Shown here in pieces: positions 26,653 through 35,412 of a DNA stretch of 61,063 nucleotides. Source of the stretch: Clostridia bacterium (lineage in GTDB: Bacteria > Bacillota > Clostridia > Peptostreptococcales > Acidaminobacteraceae); the NCBI GenBank assembly GCA_014859095.1, contig JACUUV010000010.1, positions 1 to 61,063 of the forward strand, read 5' to 3'. The notes below the pieces were generated by a model. That model searched no databases, was not told the DNA's origin, and worked only from the letters and a program-made list of their open reading frames with translations. Position numbers and translations under genes: made by a program. Numbering within the stretch: the stretch's first letter is position 1; each line of letters starts with the position of its first letter.

Positions 26653-27900
26653 TTAGAACAATCTGTGCACAAAAAGACCTGATCTGAGTTTCGGTTCAAA
26701 CCATGTCGACTTAGGAGGCATTACCTCTCCCGCATCTGCGATTCCAATCAAGTCGTCCATTGTTGTAGGATACATTGAAAATGCCACTGCAAAACCGTTT
26801 TGAACTCTTTTTTCGAGTTCTCCAAGTCCTCTTATTCCACCAACAAAGTCAATTCTGTTGTCAGTTCTAGGGTTTTCAATACCTAAAATCGGGGCCAACA
26901 AATTCTCTTGAAGGATCGAGACATCCAATCGATCTACAGGATCACTTTCATCATAGATGCCTTTCTTAGCTTCGATCTTATACCATTCTCCAGCAAGATA
27001 CATACCGAATACAGCTCTTTTCATCGGCTTGTATGGCTCAACTCGACCTAATTTCTCAACTTCGAATTTTTCTGAAATGGCATTCAAAAACGCATCTTCA
27101 GTATGACCGTTCAAATCTTTGACAACACGGTTGTAGTCCATGATAAACAAATCTTCATCAGGAAATATTACAGCCATAAAGAAATTGAACTCTTCAGTAC
27201 CATCATAGTCAGGGCACTCTTCACGTCTTTTTAGCCCAACTTTTACCGATGAAGCTGAACGGTGGTGACCATCGGCGATATAAAGATACTCGATTCCCTC
27301 AAAAAGGTGCTGAATCTGTGAAACCAATTCAAAATCATCAAGTCTCCAAAAAATATGAGTGATCTGATCATCTGATGTAAAGTTATACATGGGCATGTGA
27401 AACTTGATCCAATCATTGACAATAGCATTTATCTTGTCATTTTTTCTGTAAGTTAAAAATACAGGTTCAGTATTGGCGTCACAATAATCAAAGTTGTTGA
27501 TTCTATCCACTTCTTTAGTAGGTCTTGTGAATTCATGTTTTTTAATGGTGTCATTGATATAGTCATCAATTGATGTACATGCGACGATACCGGTTTGAAC
27601 CCTGCCATTCATCAATTGACGATAGATGTAATAGTTCGCTTTATCATCACCGGTCATGATTTCTTCAGATATAAATCGATCAAGTGTTTTTCTTGATGTC
27701 TCATAAACCAACTTGTCATAATCACCTACAGTATCCGGGAGATCGATTTCCGATCTCACAACATGCAAGAAAGAATAAGGATTGCCTTCTGCCATCTCTT
27801 TGGCTTCAGCACGATTCATAACATCATATGGCAAACACGCCACTTGTTCCACAAGTTCCTGCTTTGGTAATATACCTTTAAAAGGTCTAACAACTGCCAC
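26653..27900 (-). CDS. DUF1015 family protein
   Basis: Soluble 415-residue protein of the DUF1015 family, whose reaction is not established. Conserved features are the VVRPFKGILP start, CLPYDVMNRAEA, a NPYSFLHV motif near residue 43 and the central LYIADGHHRSASS histidine cluster near residue 216, which looks like a catalytic or metal site. The GTG start has GGAGGTG five bases upstream. It is the last gene after the aminotransferase and serA, an arrangement repeated in many Clostridia, so a link to serine or phosphoserine metabolism is likely but inferred from neighbours. Confidence 0.92.
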   Translation of the reverse strand: MAVVRPFKGILPKQELVEQVACLPYDVMNRAEAKEMAEGNPYSFLHVVRSEIDLPDTVGDYDKLVYETSRKTLDRFISEEIMTGDDKANYYIYRQLMNGRVQTGIVACTSIDDYINDTIKKHEFTRPTKEVDRINNFDYCDANTEPVFLTYRKNDKINAIVNDWIKFHMPMYNFTSDDQITHIFWRLDDFELVSQIQHLFEGIEYLYIADGHHRSASSVKVGLKRREECPDYDGTEEFNFFMAVIFPDEDLFIMDYNRVVKDLNGHTEDAFLNAISEKFEVEKLGRVEPYKPMKRAVFGMYLAGEWYKIEAKKGIYDESDPVDRLDVSILQENLLAPILGIENPRTDNRIDFVGGIRGLGELEKRVQNGFAVAFSMYPTTMDDLIGIADAGEVMPPKSTWFEPKLRSGLFVHRLF

Positions 27901-27915
27901 TAGTGCACCTCCATT

Positions 27916-28830
27916 TTATAAATTGAAAAAGTTTGTGATAACAGATATGGTCTCTTCGCCGATTCGCTCTTGAGCTTCACCAGTGGACGCACCAATGTGC
28001 GGCGTGGCAGAAACCTTAGGGTGATTGATCAAAGCAATGTTCTTTGTCGGTTCTTCTTCAAATACATCAATACCGGCTCCAGCTACTTTTCCACTCTCAA
28101 GTGCATCCAAAAGATCCGCTTCATTAACCACTCCGCCACGGGCAGTGTTGATTAGATAAACGCCATCTTTCATCATGTCGAACTGTTCTTTTTTGATTGT
28201 TGGTCCCAAATTTTTATCAAAAGGAATATGAAGTGATATGAAATCTGAATTCTTCAAAAGATCATCCATCGCCATATACTCGAATTGGTCATACTGCTCA
28301 AGTTTTCCACGCCTATTGGTATAAACAACCTTCATGCCCAGTGCCATCGCTCTGACTGCAACCTCGTAAGAAATACGCCCCATTCCGATGAGCCCTAACG
28401 TTTTTCCTGAAAGTTCCACACCTGTATAATGCTTTTTGTTCCATTCACCAGCACGCATCGTCACATTCGAGATATGGATAAAACGTGCTACCGAGAACAT
28501 ATGACCGATTGCAAGTTCCGCTACCGCCGCACTGCTTGAATTCGGAGTGTTTCTTACAGCAAATCCATTTTCTTCAGCATAGACATGATCGATGTTGTCG
28601 ATACCGACACCTGCTCTGATCATCAATTTTAGCTCACTGTCTTTGACTTGATTGATCAGATCTTTTCTGATTTTGGTCGCAGAGCGGATAACAATAACAT
28701 TTGAATCTCTCATTTTCTCAACTAGAGCCTCACCATCATAATGGTTGGTGTCTACGCTATGGCCTAGTGCAACCAATGCGTCAACAGCACTTTTATCCAT
28801 GCCGTCATTAGCCAATATTTTCAATTGCAT
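27916..28830 (-). CDS. serA: D-3-phosphoglycerate dehydrogenase, short form
   Basis: NAD-dependent D-2-hydroxyacid dehydrogenase, probably oxidising 3-phosphoglycerate for serine synthesis. The 304 residues contain the Rossmann motif GLIGMGRISYEVA, the Arg in NTARGGVVNEADLLDAL and the His in TPHIGASTGEA. There is no C-terminal ACT or ASB domain, so serine feedback of the classical type is not expected. GGAGG precedes the ATG. Its neighbours are an AGT-type aminotransferase upstream and DUF1015 downstream, which supports the serine assignment over other hydroxyacid dehydrogenases. Confidence 0.9.
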   Translation of the reverse strand: MQLKILANDGMDKSAVDALVALGHSVDTNHYDGEALVEKMRDSNVIVIRSATKIRKDLINQVKDSELKLMIRAGVGIDNIDHVYAEENGFAVRNTPNSSSAAVAELAIGHMFSVARFIHISNVTMRAGEWNKKHYTGVELSGKTLGLIGMGRISYEVAVRAMALGMKVVYTNRRGKLEQYDQFEYMAMDDLLKNSDFISLHIPFDKNLGPTIKKEQFDMMKDGVYLINTARGGVVNEADLLDALESGKVAGAGIDVFEEEPTKNIALINHPKVSATPHIGASTGEAQERIGEETISVITNFFNL

Positions 28831-28855
28831 TTCCTCGCCTCCAAATTCATAAAAT

Positions 28856-28880
28856 GAGGCAATTGATCGACAATTGCCTC
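28856..28880 (-). other. Perfect hairpin between the aminotransferase gene and serA
   Basis: Ten-base stem GAGGCAATTG with CAATTGCCTC and a five-base loop. The following minus-strand bases are only mildly T-rich (ATTTTATG), so it may be a weak terminator or an mRNA-stabilising element between the two genes. Confidence 0.6.
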
Positions 28881-28893
28881 GAGGTATATTTGA

Positions 28894-29964
28894 TTATAAG
28901 CCTAATATTTCCTCAATGGTCTCGAGCAACACCTTAAGATCATTCATTTGAGTGTCTGCCATATGAGCAATTCTAAATGTCACATCTTTCAATTTCCCAT
29001 AGCCGTTTGAAATCATGTAACCACGTTTTCCAAGCTCCTTATTAAGATCGGAAACACTGATTTCTTTGGTATTTCTGATTGTTGTCAAAGTATTGGATGC
29101 GTATTTTTCTTCTGCGAGCATTTCAAAGTGCTTCTCTGCCCACGCACGAGTGTACTTTGCCATTTCAAGGTGTCTATTGAAACGGTTTTCAAGTCCTTCA
29201 GCCATAATATTGTCAAGCTGGTAGTCGAGAGCGAACATATGAGCGAGTGAAGGTGTTGACGGATATTGATAATCTTTCTTTTGAATGTACTCATAAAGTT
29301 GCAGCAAATCGAAATAAAGTCCTCTGTGTGGGACTTCTTTGGCGGCTTCAATCGCTTTGTTTGAAATGGAGCATATGCTTAACCCTGCTGGCAATCCAAG
29401 ACACTTTTGTGTGGATGTGATGCAAATATCGACGCCTAACTTGTCCACTTCAATTTTAGTGCCACCCATGGAACTTACAGTATCCATGCAGAAAATCACA
29501 TCGGGATATTTTCTCATGACCTCTGCGATTTCATCCACAGGATTCATGATTGCAGTTGATGTTTCATTATGAGTGATTGTCACCAAATCGTATTTTCCAG
29601 TTGATAATGCCTCTTCAACCATTTCAGGTGTAGTCGGCTTGCCAAGTTCAGACTTGAATATGTCAGCCGGTACATTGTTGCTTTTAGCCATTTCATACCA
29701 TCTGTCGCCAAAAGCGCCTACGGAAAAAATTGCGGCTCTTTTTCTTGTACATGATCTAACTGCACCTTCCATCAAACCACTTCCCGAAGAGGTGGAGAGC
29801 AAAATCTCATTTTCGGTATACATTAACTTTCTCATTTTGTCGGAGATACTTCTTTGGAGCGCAGAAGCCTCTTTTGTTCTGTGACCAATTTGTGGCGTCG
29901 CCATTTTTTGAAGAACATCTTCTCTGACATCCACAGGACCTGGTATAAATAGTCTCTTATGCAT
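28894..29964 (-). CDS. AGT-type class V aminotransferase (phosphoserine/serine-pyruvate transaminase)
   Basis: PLP aminotransferase of 356 residues in the alanine-glyoxylate/serine-pyruvate group. It begins KRLFIPGPVDV, has the STSSGSGLMEGAVRS phosphate-binding loop, the Asp in FCMDTVSSMGG and the Schiff-base lysine in STQKCLGLPAG. In Clostridia this type replaces classical SerC beside serA, so the likely reaction is 3-phosphohydroxypyruvate with glutamate to phosphoserine. Serine-glyoxylate activity remains possible. It is the first gene of the serine cluster, with a candidate promoter about 40 bases upstream. No phosphoserine phosphatase is present. Confidence 0.88.
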   Translation of the reverse strand: MHKRLFIPGPVDVREDVLQKMATPQIGHRTKEASALQRSISDKMRKLMYTENEILLSTSSGSGLMEGAVRSCTRKRAAIFSVGAFGDRWYEMAKSNNVPADIFKSELGKPTTPEMVEEALSTGKYDLVTITHNETSTAIMNPVDEIAEVMRKYPDVIFCMDTVSSMGGTKIEVDKLGVDICITSTQKCLGLPAGLSICSISNKAIEAAKEVPHRGLYFDLLQLYEYIQKKDYQYPSTPSLAHMFALDYQLDNIMAEGLENRFNRHLEMAKYTRAWAEKHFEMLAEEKYASNTLTTIRNTKEISVSDLNKELGKRGYMISNGYGKLKDVTFRIAHMADTQMNDLKVLLETIEEILGL

Positions 29965-30001
29965 TTATATCACCTCAAAAATATATTTTTGAATCATGAT
30001 T

Positions 30002-30030
30002 ATCATATCATTTTATCTAATTAATAACAA
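30002..30030 (-). promoter_or_regulatory. Candidate promoter of the serine cluster
   Basis: Minus strand TTGTTA (30025-30030), 17-base spacer, TATGAT (30002-30007), about 40 bases before the aminotransferase ATG. Confidence 0.4.
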
Positions 30031-30104
30031 TATTTGTCCCGCATCAATTTGTGAATTTTATTTAAAAAGTTGAAACCTTATCATAAAATTTAAAAATTGC
30101 GAAT

Positions 30105-30131
30105 AAAAAAAACTTTGGAGTGATCCAAAGT
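30105..30131 (-). terminator. Terminator after the DegV-family gene
   Basis: Minus strand ACTTTGGA pairs with TCCAAAGT around a four-base loop, followed by seven T. Confidence 0.85.
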
Positions 30132-30153
30132 CTTTTTGTGGTATGTTTTTTGC

Positions 30154-30993
30154 TTAAAAAGCTACGATAATGCCTTTTTTATCTGCATACAAAGAGGACA
30201 ATCCAGCACATTTCAAATTGATGATTTCATCAACATTTGGGATCAATGAAATTTTCTCTTTGATTTGATTGGCTCTTTCCCAATTGCCGACATGTGTGAC
30301 TGTTACAATTTTTTTGCCTTTTTTGACGATTTCATCCTGCATGATTTCAATCAGTCTAATATAGGCTTTGTTTGAATTACGAACTTTTTCAACCAGCTTG
30401 ATTTCGCCATATCCATCCGCACCCATGATAGGCAGAATATTCAAGGTGGACGCTATGAGTCCCTTCCATTTGGAGATGCGGCCATTTTTTATGAGATTAT
30501 CCAGAGATTCAGATATGAAAAGTACTGACATTTCACCTATGAAACGGGAAACTTCCGCAACCAGCTCATCCTTTGCGAGATTTTGTTTCTTGAATTCATG
30601 AATCATGCGAGCCACCAGCGTTTCTCCAGCGGCTGCTCCGAGCGAGTCAAATATATGAATGAATTTCTTTCCAGGATTCTCAGACTCATACAGTTGCTTT
30701 GCCACCATTGCGCTGTTGTATGTACCACTTAATTTTGATGAGATGGTGACAATATAGACTTCTTCTTCCTCACCTTCGAATTGCTCGAGAAAATCATTAG
30801 GTGATGGACAAGCTGACTTAGGCAGATCTTGCGATTTTTTCATTCTTTCGACAAATTGATCAACGTCCAGATTTTGATCATCCACATACTCGATGCCATC
30901 CAAATATAATTTGAAAGGCACAATTGTTGTGGGATAAAGGTCAAGAAATGATTGATCCACTTCTGTACTGCTGTCACCGACTACTTTATACAT
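30154..30993 (-). CDS. DegV family fatty-acid-binding protein
   Basis: Protein of 279 residues in the DegV/EDD family, which in Firmicutes (FakB) presents fatty acids to the kinase FakA for phosphorylation. The landmarks are VGDSSTEVD at the start, the TISSKLSGTYNSA loop near residue 85 and LNILPIMGADGYGEI near residue 195. TAGGAG lies eight bases before the ATG. It is monocistronic between its own terminator and the fchA terminator. FakA is not in the window, so the fatty-acid role is inferred from family. Confidence 0.92.
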   Translation of the reverse strand: MYKVVGDSSTEVDQSFLDLYPTTIVPFKLYLDGIEYVDDQNLDVDQFVERMKKSQDLPKSACPSPNDFLEQFEGEEEEVYIVTISSKLSGTYNSAMVAKQLYESENPGKKFIHIFDSLGAAAGETLVARMIHEFKKQNLAKDELVAEVSRFIGEMSVLFISESLDNLIKNGRISKWKGLIASTLNILPIMGADGYGEIKLVEKVRNSNKAYIRLIEIMQDEIVKKGKKIVTVTHVGNWERANQIKEKISLIPNVDEIINLKCAGLSSLYADKKGIIVAF

Positions 30994-31051
30994 ATACTCA
31001 TCTCCTAAAATTTAATAATCTCATTATACTTCAAAAATCGAAATATATCAA

Positions 31052-31079
31052 ATAAAAGACCACCTCGTTTGAGGCGGTC
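31052..31079 (-). terminator. Terminator of the ftcD-hutI-fchA operon
   Basis: Minus strand GACCGCCTC pairs with GAGGTGGTC (one G-T) around AAAC, followed by TTTTATTT. Confidence 0.8.
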
Positions 31080-31086
31080 AAATTTA

Positions 31087-31704
31087 TTAAAGTGAAGATA
31101 ACGACAATATCTTTAGTTCTCTTTCAACAGCCAGTTTCTCAAGTTTTTCCACTTCAGCATTTACACTTTCAACAAACGCCTCATCTTTTATAGAACTGAG
31201 ATTGATTTTGACATTGTAAAGTGCCGACAAAATTGCCGTTCTAGCCATCATGCCTGCTACCAACGCGTCAGTTTGGGCATTTTGATTACCCTTGACCACC
31301 AAAACTTCAATGGAATCAAACAATTCACTGGTCTTGGCCGCGACTTCAAGTGGTACAGATGCCGCATATTTCATGCCTGCCTGTATTTGTCTTGTACGCT
31401 CGACTTTCTCCTCATCAGTATCCTTAGGCAGTTTAAACGCCTTCATGACTCCGTCAAAGGAGTTCGCATCTTTATCGATCAAATCAACAAATTCGCTTTT
31501 GAATGCGATCATTTGCTCTGCAATAGCAACCATCTCATTCGAAACCTCTTCATAGTTCTTTTTTTCGATTGTAAGATTGGCTACCATTGCGGCAAGTGAT
31601 GAAGCCAGAGCCGAAGCCAATGCGGCAACACTACCGCCACCTGGAACCGGCTCGTTGGAAGCTGTTTGATTTAAAAAATCCTGTAAATTCATATCTTTAA
31701 GCAT
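31087..31704 (-). CDS. fchA: Formiminotetrahydrofolate cyclodeaminase / methenyl-THF cyclohydrolase-like
   Basis: Converts formimino-THF to methenyl-THF plus ammonia. The 205-residue all-helical protein has the family's NEPVPGGGSVAALASALA loop near residue 20 and AGMKYAASVPLEVA in the middle. The ATG at 31704 is preferred because GGGAGG lies five bases upstream; earlier in-frame codons overlap that site. It follows hutI after 20 bases and ftcD before that, so the operon runs from formiminoglutamate to the folate one-carbon pool. In mammals both activities are one polypeptide (FTCD); here they are separate genes. Confidence 0.93.
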   Translation of the reverse strand: MLKDMNLQDFLNQTASNEPVPGGGSVAALASALASSLAAMVANLTIEKKNYEEVSNEMVAIAEQMIAFKSEFVDLIDKDANSFDGVMKAFKLPKDTDEEKVERTRQIQAGMKYAASVPLEVAAKTSELFDSIEVLVVKGNQNAQTDALVAGMMARTAILSALYNVKINLSSIKDEAFVESVNAEVEKLEKLAVERELKILSLSSL

Positions 31705-31724
31705 TTTAACCTCCCACTGCATTT

Positions 31725-32996
31725 TCAGTAAGGCTGATCATTGAATTTATCAAGGATCAACACGCCATTCTTTATCACTTTTTCCACTGTGCTCACGCCT
31801 ATGTGATAAGGTAAAAAATTATAGGTTGGAAACTCATGGATTACAATATCAGCATTTTTACCGACATCAATACTACCGATTCTATCCGCCCTATCAAGTG
31901 CCGCGGCACCATTGATCGTGAGTGCGGTTATAGTTTCTTCAATGGACATTCCCATTTGGTTGGTGGCAAGTGCGATCAATAATGGTATGGACTCAGTGAA
32001 ACAGCTTCCAGGGTTAAAATCTGAAGCAAGAGCAACCATTAAATTTTGATCGATCATATTTCTTGCTCTAGCATAAGATTCCTTAAGTGAAAACGCTGTA
32101 CAAGGCAAAATTGTTGCCACTACTCCTGCATCTCTCATCGCAATAACTCCAGCGTCAGAAACCTGAAGCAAATGATCGGCGGAACATGCGCCCAGTTCTG
32201 CGGCAAGCTCAGCACCACCCAGTTGAACAATCTCATCCGCATGTATTTTGAGTTTGAAACCTCTCGCTTTTGCGGCGCCAAGAAATCTCCTTGACTGTTC
32301 AACAGAAAAGACATTTTCTTCGCAAAAGATATCGGCGAACTCAGCCAATCCTTTTTCATCCACAACGGGAAGTACCGTATCGATCATAAAATCAATAAAG
32401 GCATCAGGATTGGTTTTGTACTCAGCCGGTCTGGCATGGGGACCTAAAAAAGTCGTGACAATATCAAGGGAATGAATCTCGTTGAGACGTTTCATGACTT
32501 CAAGTTGCTTGATTTCGGTATTCAAATCGAGACCATAACCACTCTTACCTTCAACAGTTGTCACTCCAAATCCCGTCATTGAGTTTAATCGTTTGATACC
32601 AACCTTGATCAGTTCCTCTTCAGAAGCATTCTTTGTACTTTTGACGGAATTGATAATGCCTCCACCTTTAGACATGATATCCATATAACCTTGACCTTGA
32701 AGTCTCCAGTTATACTCCTGTTCACGATATCCGCCAAATATGAGATGTGTATGTGAATCCACAAACCCAGGCAAAACACAGCGCTCAGTCGCATCTATGA
32801 TTTTGAAACCTTTTGATTCATACTCTTTGACATCCAAAACATCTTGTGTGACCTTTGATATGACACCGTTTTCGACGACGATCGATCCATTTTCAATCAC
32901 ATTTAGGTCACTCATCGCAGTACCGGATTTACCTTTGAACCCGCTACATGTAACTATTTGGTTTGCATTGATTATGACCAGATTTCCTTTTTTCAT
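31725..32996 (-). CDS. hutI: Imidazolonepropionase
   Basis: Hydrolyses imidazolone-5-propionate to formiminoglutamate. This amidohydrolase of 423 residues has the metal motif DSHTHLIFGG near residue 83, KIHADEIVQLGGAELAAE near 250, and ALASDFNPGSCFTES with the late Asp near 330. The ATG at 32996 has GGAG six bases upstream, overlapping the end of ftcD, so the two are coupled. The upstream step, urocanate hydratase (hutU), is absent from the window. Confidence 0.97.
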   Translation of the reverse strand: MKKGNLVIINANQIVTCSGFKGKSGTAMSDLNVIENGSIVVENGVISKVTQDVLDVKEYESKGFKIIDATERCVLPGFVDSHTHLIFGGYREQEYNWRLQGQGYMDIMSKGGGIINSVKSTKNASEEELIKVGIKRLNSMTGFGVTTVEGKSGYGLDLNTEIKQLEVMKRLNEIHSLDIVTTFLGPHARPAEYKTNPDAFIDFMIDTVLPVVDEKGLAEFADIFCEENVFSVEQSRRFLGAAKARGFKLKIHADEIVQLGGAELAAELGACSADHLLQVSDAGVIAMRDAGVVATILPCTAFSLKESYARARNMIDQNLMVALASDFNPGSCFTESIPLLIALATNQMGMSIEETITALTINGAAALDRADRIGSIDVGKNADIVIHEFPTYNFLPYHIGVSTVEKVIKNGVLILDKFNDQPY

Positions 32997-32999
32997 CAC

Positions 33000-33893
33000 T
33001 TACTCCATAATCCTTTTTTCAAGAACTTGATCATATGAAAATGCTTCTACACCGAGATAATACTCAGCGGTGCCAATTAATGCATCCATTGGGACGAGTC
33101 CTATGATTTCACTGCCGACAACTGAAACTCCAAAACGTTTTGCTTCTACCTTTATGAGTTCAAAAGCGCGATAAAGTGGAGTTTTTGAAAAGTCCGTCAT
33201 GTTCATGGAAACTTGAACAATGCCACGCTCTTCAAGATCAATTCCGATGGCTTTGCAATAACGCAATCCACCACTCAAATGTCTTACATTTTTAGCTATT
33301 TTATTGGCGATCTCAAGATCATTTGTTGCAAGATTTACGTTGAAAGCAACTAGAGGCATTCTTGCACCTATCGCTACAATACCTGCTGTTGTATGGATTT
33401 CAGTACCAAAATCAGGTTTCCAAGCTTCGTCCTTTATTTTTTCGGACATGCCCTCGAACTGACCTTTTCTAAGCGCAGCAAGGTTTTCTCTCGCTGATGA
33501 CGATGCTGATTTCTCATATAAAAAACAAGGTAAATCATATGTCTCATATAAAAGTTTTGCAACTTCTTTTGAAAGCTCGACACACTCGTCCATAGTGACA
33601 TTTTTAATAGGAATAAATGGAATGACATCAACCGCTCCCATACGGGGATGTTGACCCTCATGCTTTGTGAGGTCAATCAGTTTCACTGCAGTACCTACAG
33701 CTTCAAGTATAGCGACCTTAAGAGCCTCTTTTTCACCTACAACAGTGACGACCAATCTGTTGTGGTCCTCGTCATTGCTGTAGTCCAATAACTTAACACC
33801 ATTCTTGCCTCTAAAAGCGGATATTATTTGTTCGATTTTTTCAAGATCTCTTCCCTCACTGAAATTGGGAACACATTGAATAATTTGATTCAT
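33000..33893 (-). CDS. ftcD: Glutamate formimidoyltransferase
   Basis: Transfers the formimino group from formiminoglutamate to tetrahydrofolate, releasing glutamate. The 297 residues cover both subdomains of the formiminotransferase part of FTCD: CVPNFSEGRDLEKI at the start, GVKLLDYSNDEDHNRLVVT near 33, and HPRMGAVDVIPFIPI near 82. No cyclodeaminase domain is fused; that function is in fchA two genes on. It is the first gene of the operon, with a -10-like TATAAT and a palindrome upstream. Confidence 0.96.
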   Translation of the reverse strand: MNQIIQCVPNFSEGRDLEKIEQIISAFRGKNGVKLLDYSNDEDHNRLVVTVVGEKEALKVAILEAVGTAVKLIDLTKHEGQHPRMGAVDVIPFIPIKNVTMDECVELSKEVAKLLYETYDLPCFLYEKSASSSARENLAALRKGQFEGMSEKIKDEAWKPDFGTEIHTTAGIVAIGARMPLVAFNVNLATNDLEIANKIAKNVRHLSGGLRYCKAIGIDLEERGIVQVSMNMTDFSKTPLYRAFELIKVEAKRFGVSVVGSEIIGLVPMDALIGTAEYYLGVEAFSYDQVLEKRIME

Positions 33894-33916
33894 ACAAAAA
33901 CCTCCATTTATGTCTC

Positions 33917-33932
33917 ATGATTAATCATTATA
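33917..33932 (-). promoter_or_regulatory. -10 element and 12-bp palindrome upstream of ftcD
   Basis: Minus strand TATAAT (33927-33932) is overlapped and followed by the perfect palindrome ATGATTAATCAT (33917-33928), placed where a repressor would block start-site access. The -35 is weak. Confidence 0.4.
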
Positions 33933-33961
33933 AACATATTATCGTCGATTTTAAGACCACT

Positions 33962-34915
33962 TTACAAATTCAGTTTGATTTTGAGTTTTTCAAGCATATC
34001 AACAGTCATATTCTCCAAATTATAGTTGGGTTTCCATCCCCACTCTTTTTTAGCATCACCGTCATCAAGGGAATTCGGCCATGAATTGGCAATTTCTTGT
34101 TTGATTGGGTCTACATCATAATCCATTTCAAACTCAGGTATATGTTTTTTGATTTCATTTTTGATATCTTCCGGACAGAAGCTCATTGCCGTAATATTGA
34201 ATGCATTTCTATGAATGAGTTTCGTCGGATCCGCCTCACTCAGTTGAAGGATTGAATCGAGTGCATCAGGCATATACATCATATCCATGTAAGTCTCTGA
34301 ATTAAGGTTGCATGTGAATCTTTTGTTTCTTAATGCTTCGTAATAAATATGAACGGCATAATCTGTCGTGCCACCACCAGGAAGCGCAGCGTAAGAAATC
34401 AGGCCAGGGAATCTGACGCCTCTTGTGTCAACACCAAATCTATTGAAGTAATAATCGCATAACAGTTCACCAGCAACCTTGGAAACACCATAGATAGTAG
34501 ATGGTCTTTGTATTGTATCTTGTGGAGTAAAGTCTTTCGGCGTGGAAGGTCCAAAAGCAGCTATAGAACTCGGTGTAAAGACCATTGAACCAGTCTCGCG
34601 GGCAACTTCAAGGCAATTGTAAAGACCGTTCATATTGACATCCCATAGCAATTGAGGATTTGTTTCACCAATCGCTGATAATATTGCCGCTAAATTCACT
34701 ATTGTATCTATTTTATATTTTTTGACAACTTCATGTAATCTCTTTCCATCGGTAACGTCCACCAATTCAAAGATCCCATTCTTTTCAACAGTTTCATTTT
34801 TTGCAAAGCTTCTGCTGGAAGCCACAACGTTGTCAACACCGTATGTTTTTCTCAGAAGTTCAGTTAATTCAGTACCAATTTGGCCAGATGCGCCTGTAAT
34901 CAAAATCCTTTTCAT
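33962..34915 (-). CDS. tdh: SDR-type L-threonine 3-dehydrogenase
   Basis: NAD-dependent oxidation of threonine to 2-amino-3-ketobutyrate. The 317 residues form an extended SDR fold like UDP-galactose epimerase: ILITGASGQIGTEL at the start, the NLAAILSAIGE and FTPSSIAAFGP stretches, and catalytic Tyr/Lys in YGVSKVAGE. The ATLSAIGE/PSSIAAFG pattern is the mark of the epimerase-like threonine dehydrogenases and not of sugar epimerases. A GGGGAG site precedes the ATG. 2-Amino-3-ketobutyrate CoA ligase is not in the window. The ftcD gene follows after 68 bases. Confidence 0.88.
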   Translation of the reverse strand: MKRILITGASGQIGTELTELLRKTYGVDNVVASSRSFAKNETVEKNGIFELVDVTDGKRLHEVVKKYKIDTIVNLAAILSAIGETNPQLLWDVNMNGLYNCLEVARETGSMVFTPSSIAAFGPSTPKDFTPQDTIQRPSTIYGVSKVAGELLCDYYFNRFGVDTRGVRFPGLISYAALPGGGTTDYAVHIYYEALRNKRFTCNLNSETYMDMMYMPDALDSILQLSEADPTKLIHRNAFNITAMSFCPEDIKNEIKKHIPEFEMDYDVDPIKQEIANSWPNSLDDGDAKKEWGWKPNYNLENMTVDMLEKLKIKLNL

Positions 34916-35026
34916 TATTTACTCCCCTTTAAAAAAATATTCGTGAAATATATGCCAACCAACTCTATTTTACATGAATGTGAGACATAGTAAAACAAAA
35001 CATTCACAAAAACATTTTAATAAAAC

Positions 35027-35314
35027 TTAAACATTGCCTGTCTTTGAGTATATAAATAAAAATAGCACCACCCAGTAAAATGTGATTGAAACAGCGGCTA
35101 CAACTCTAAACCTCACTTTGGATAACTTGTGTCTAAAAAGAACCATTGCAAGCGAAAAACCGACGCCTCCACCCGCTAACGCTAAAATCAACAACGTATT
35201 CTCAGATATTCTTCTCTTTCCTTTGACCGCTTTAAGCTTGTCAATCCCCATGGTGACAAATGCGAGAACATTGATTGCTGTCACAATATATAATATTACT
35301 CTGTTATGGTCCAT
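35027..35314 (-). CDS. DUF1294 family small membrane protein
   Basis: A 95-residue protein with about three hydrophobic helices (about 5-22, 40-60 and 72-90). The DUF1294 pattern is clear: MGIDKLKAVKGKRRISENTL, then LALAGGGVGFSLAM and FRHKLSKVRF. The function of the family is unknown. AGGAGG sits five bases before the ATG. It stands between the receiver-kinase hybrid and tdh, with gaps on both sides. Confidence 0.92.
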   Translation of the reverse strand: MDHNRVILYIVTAINVLAFVTMGIDKLKAVKGKRRISENTLLILALAGGGVGFSLAMVLFRHKLSKVRFRVVAAVSITFYWVVLFLFIYSKTGNV

Positions 35315-35373
35315 TGTGTCCTCCTTGCGATTTTATCCCATATCATCGTATACCAATTGAAGGATAAACACAA

Positions 35374-35399
35374 TAAAAATGGACTCAAAACACGAGTCC
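35374..35399 (-). terminator. Terminator after the receiver-kinase hybrid gene
   Basis: Minus strand GGACTC pairs with GAGTCC around a seven-base loop, followed by ATTTTTATT. Confidence 0.75.
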
Positions 35400-35412
35400 A
35401 AAAATCCACATC

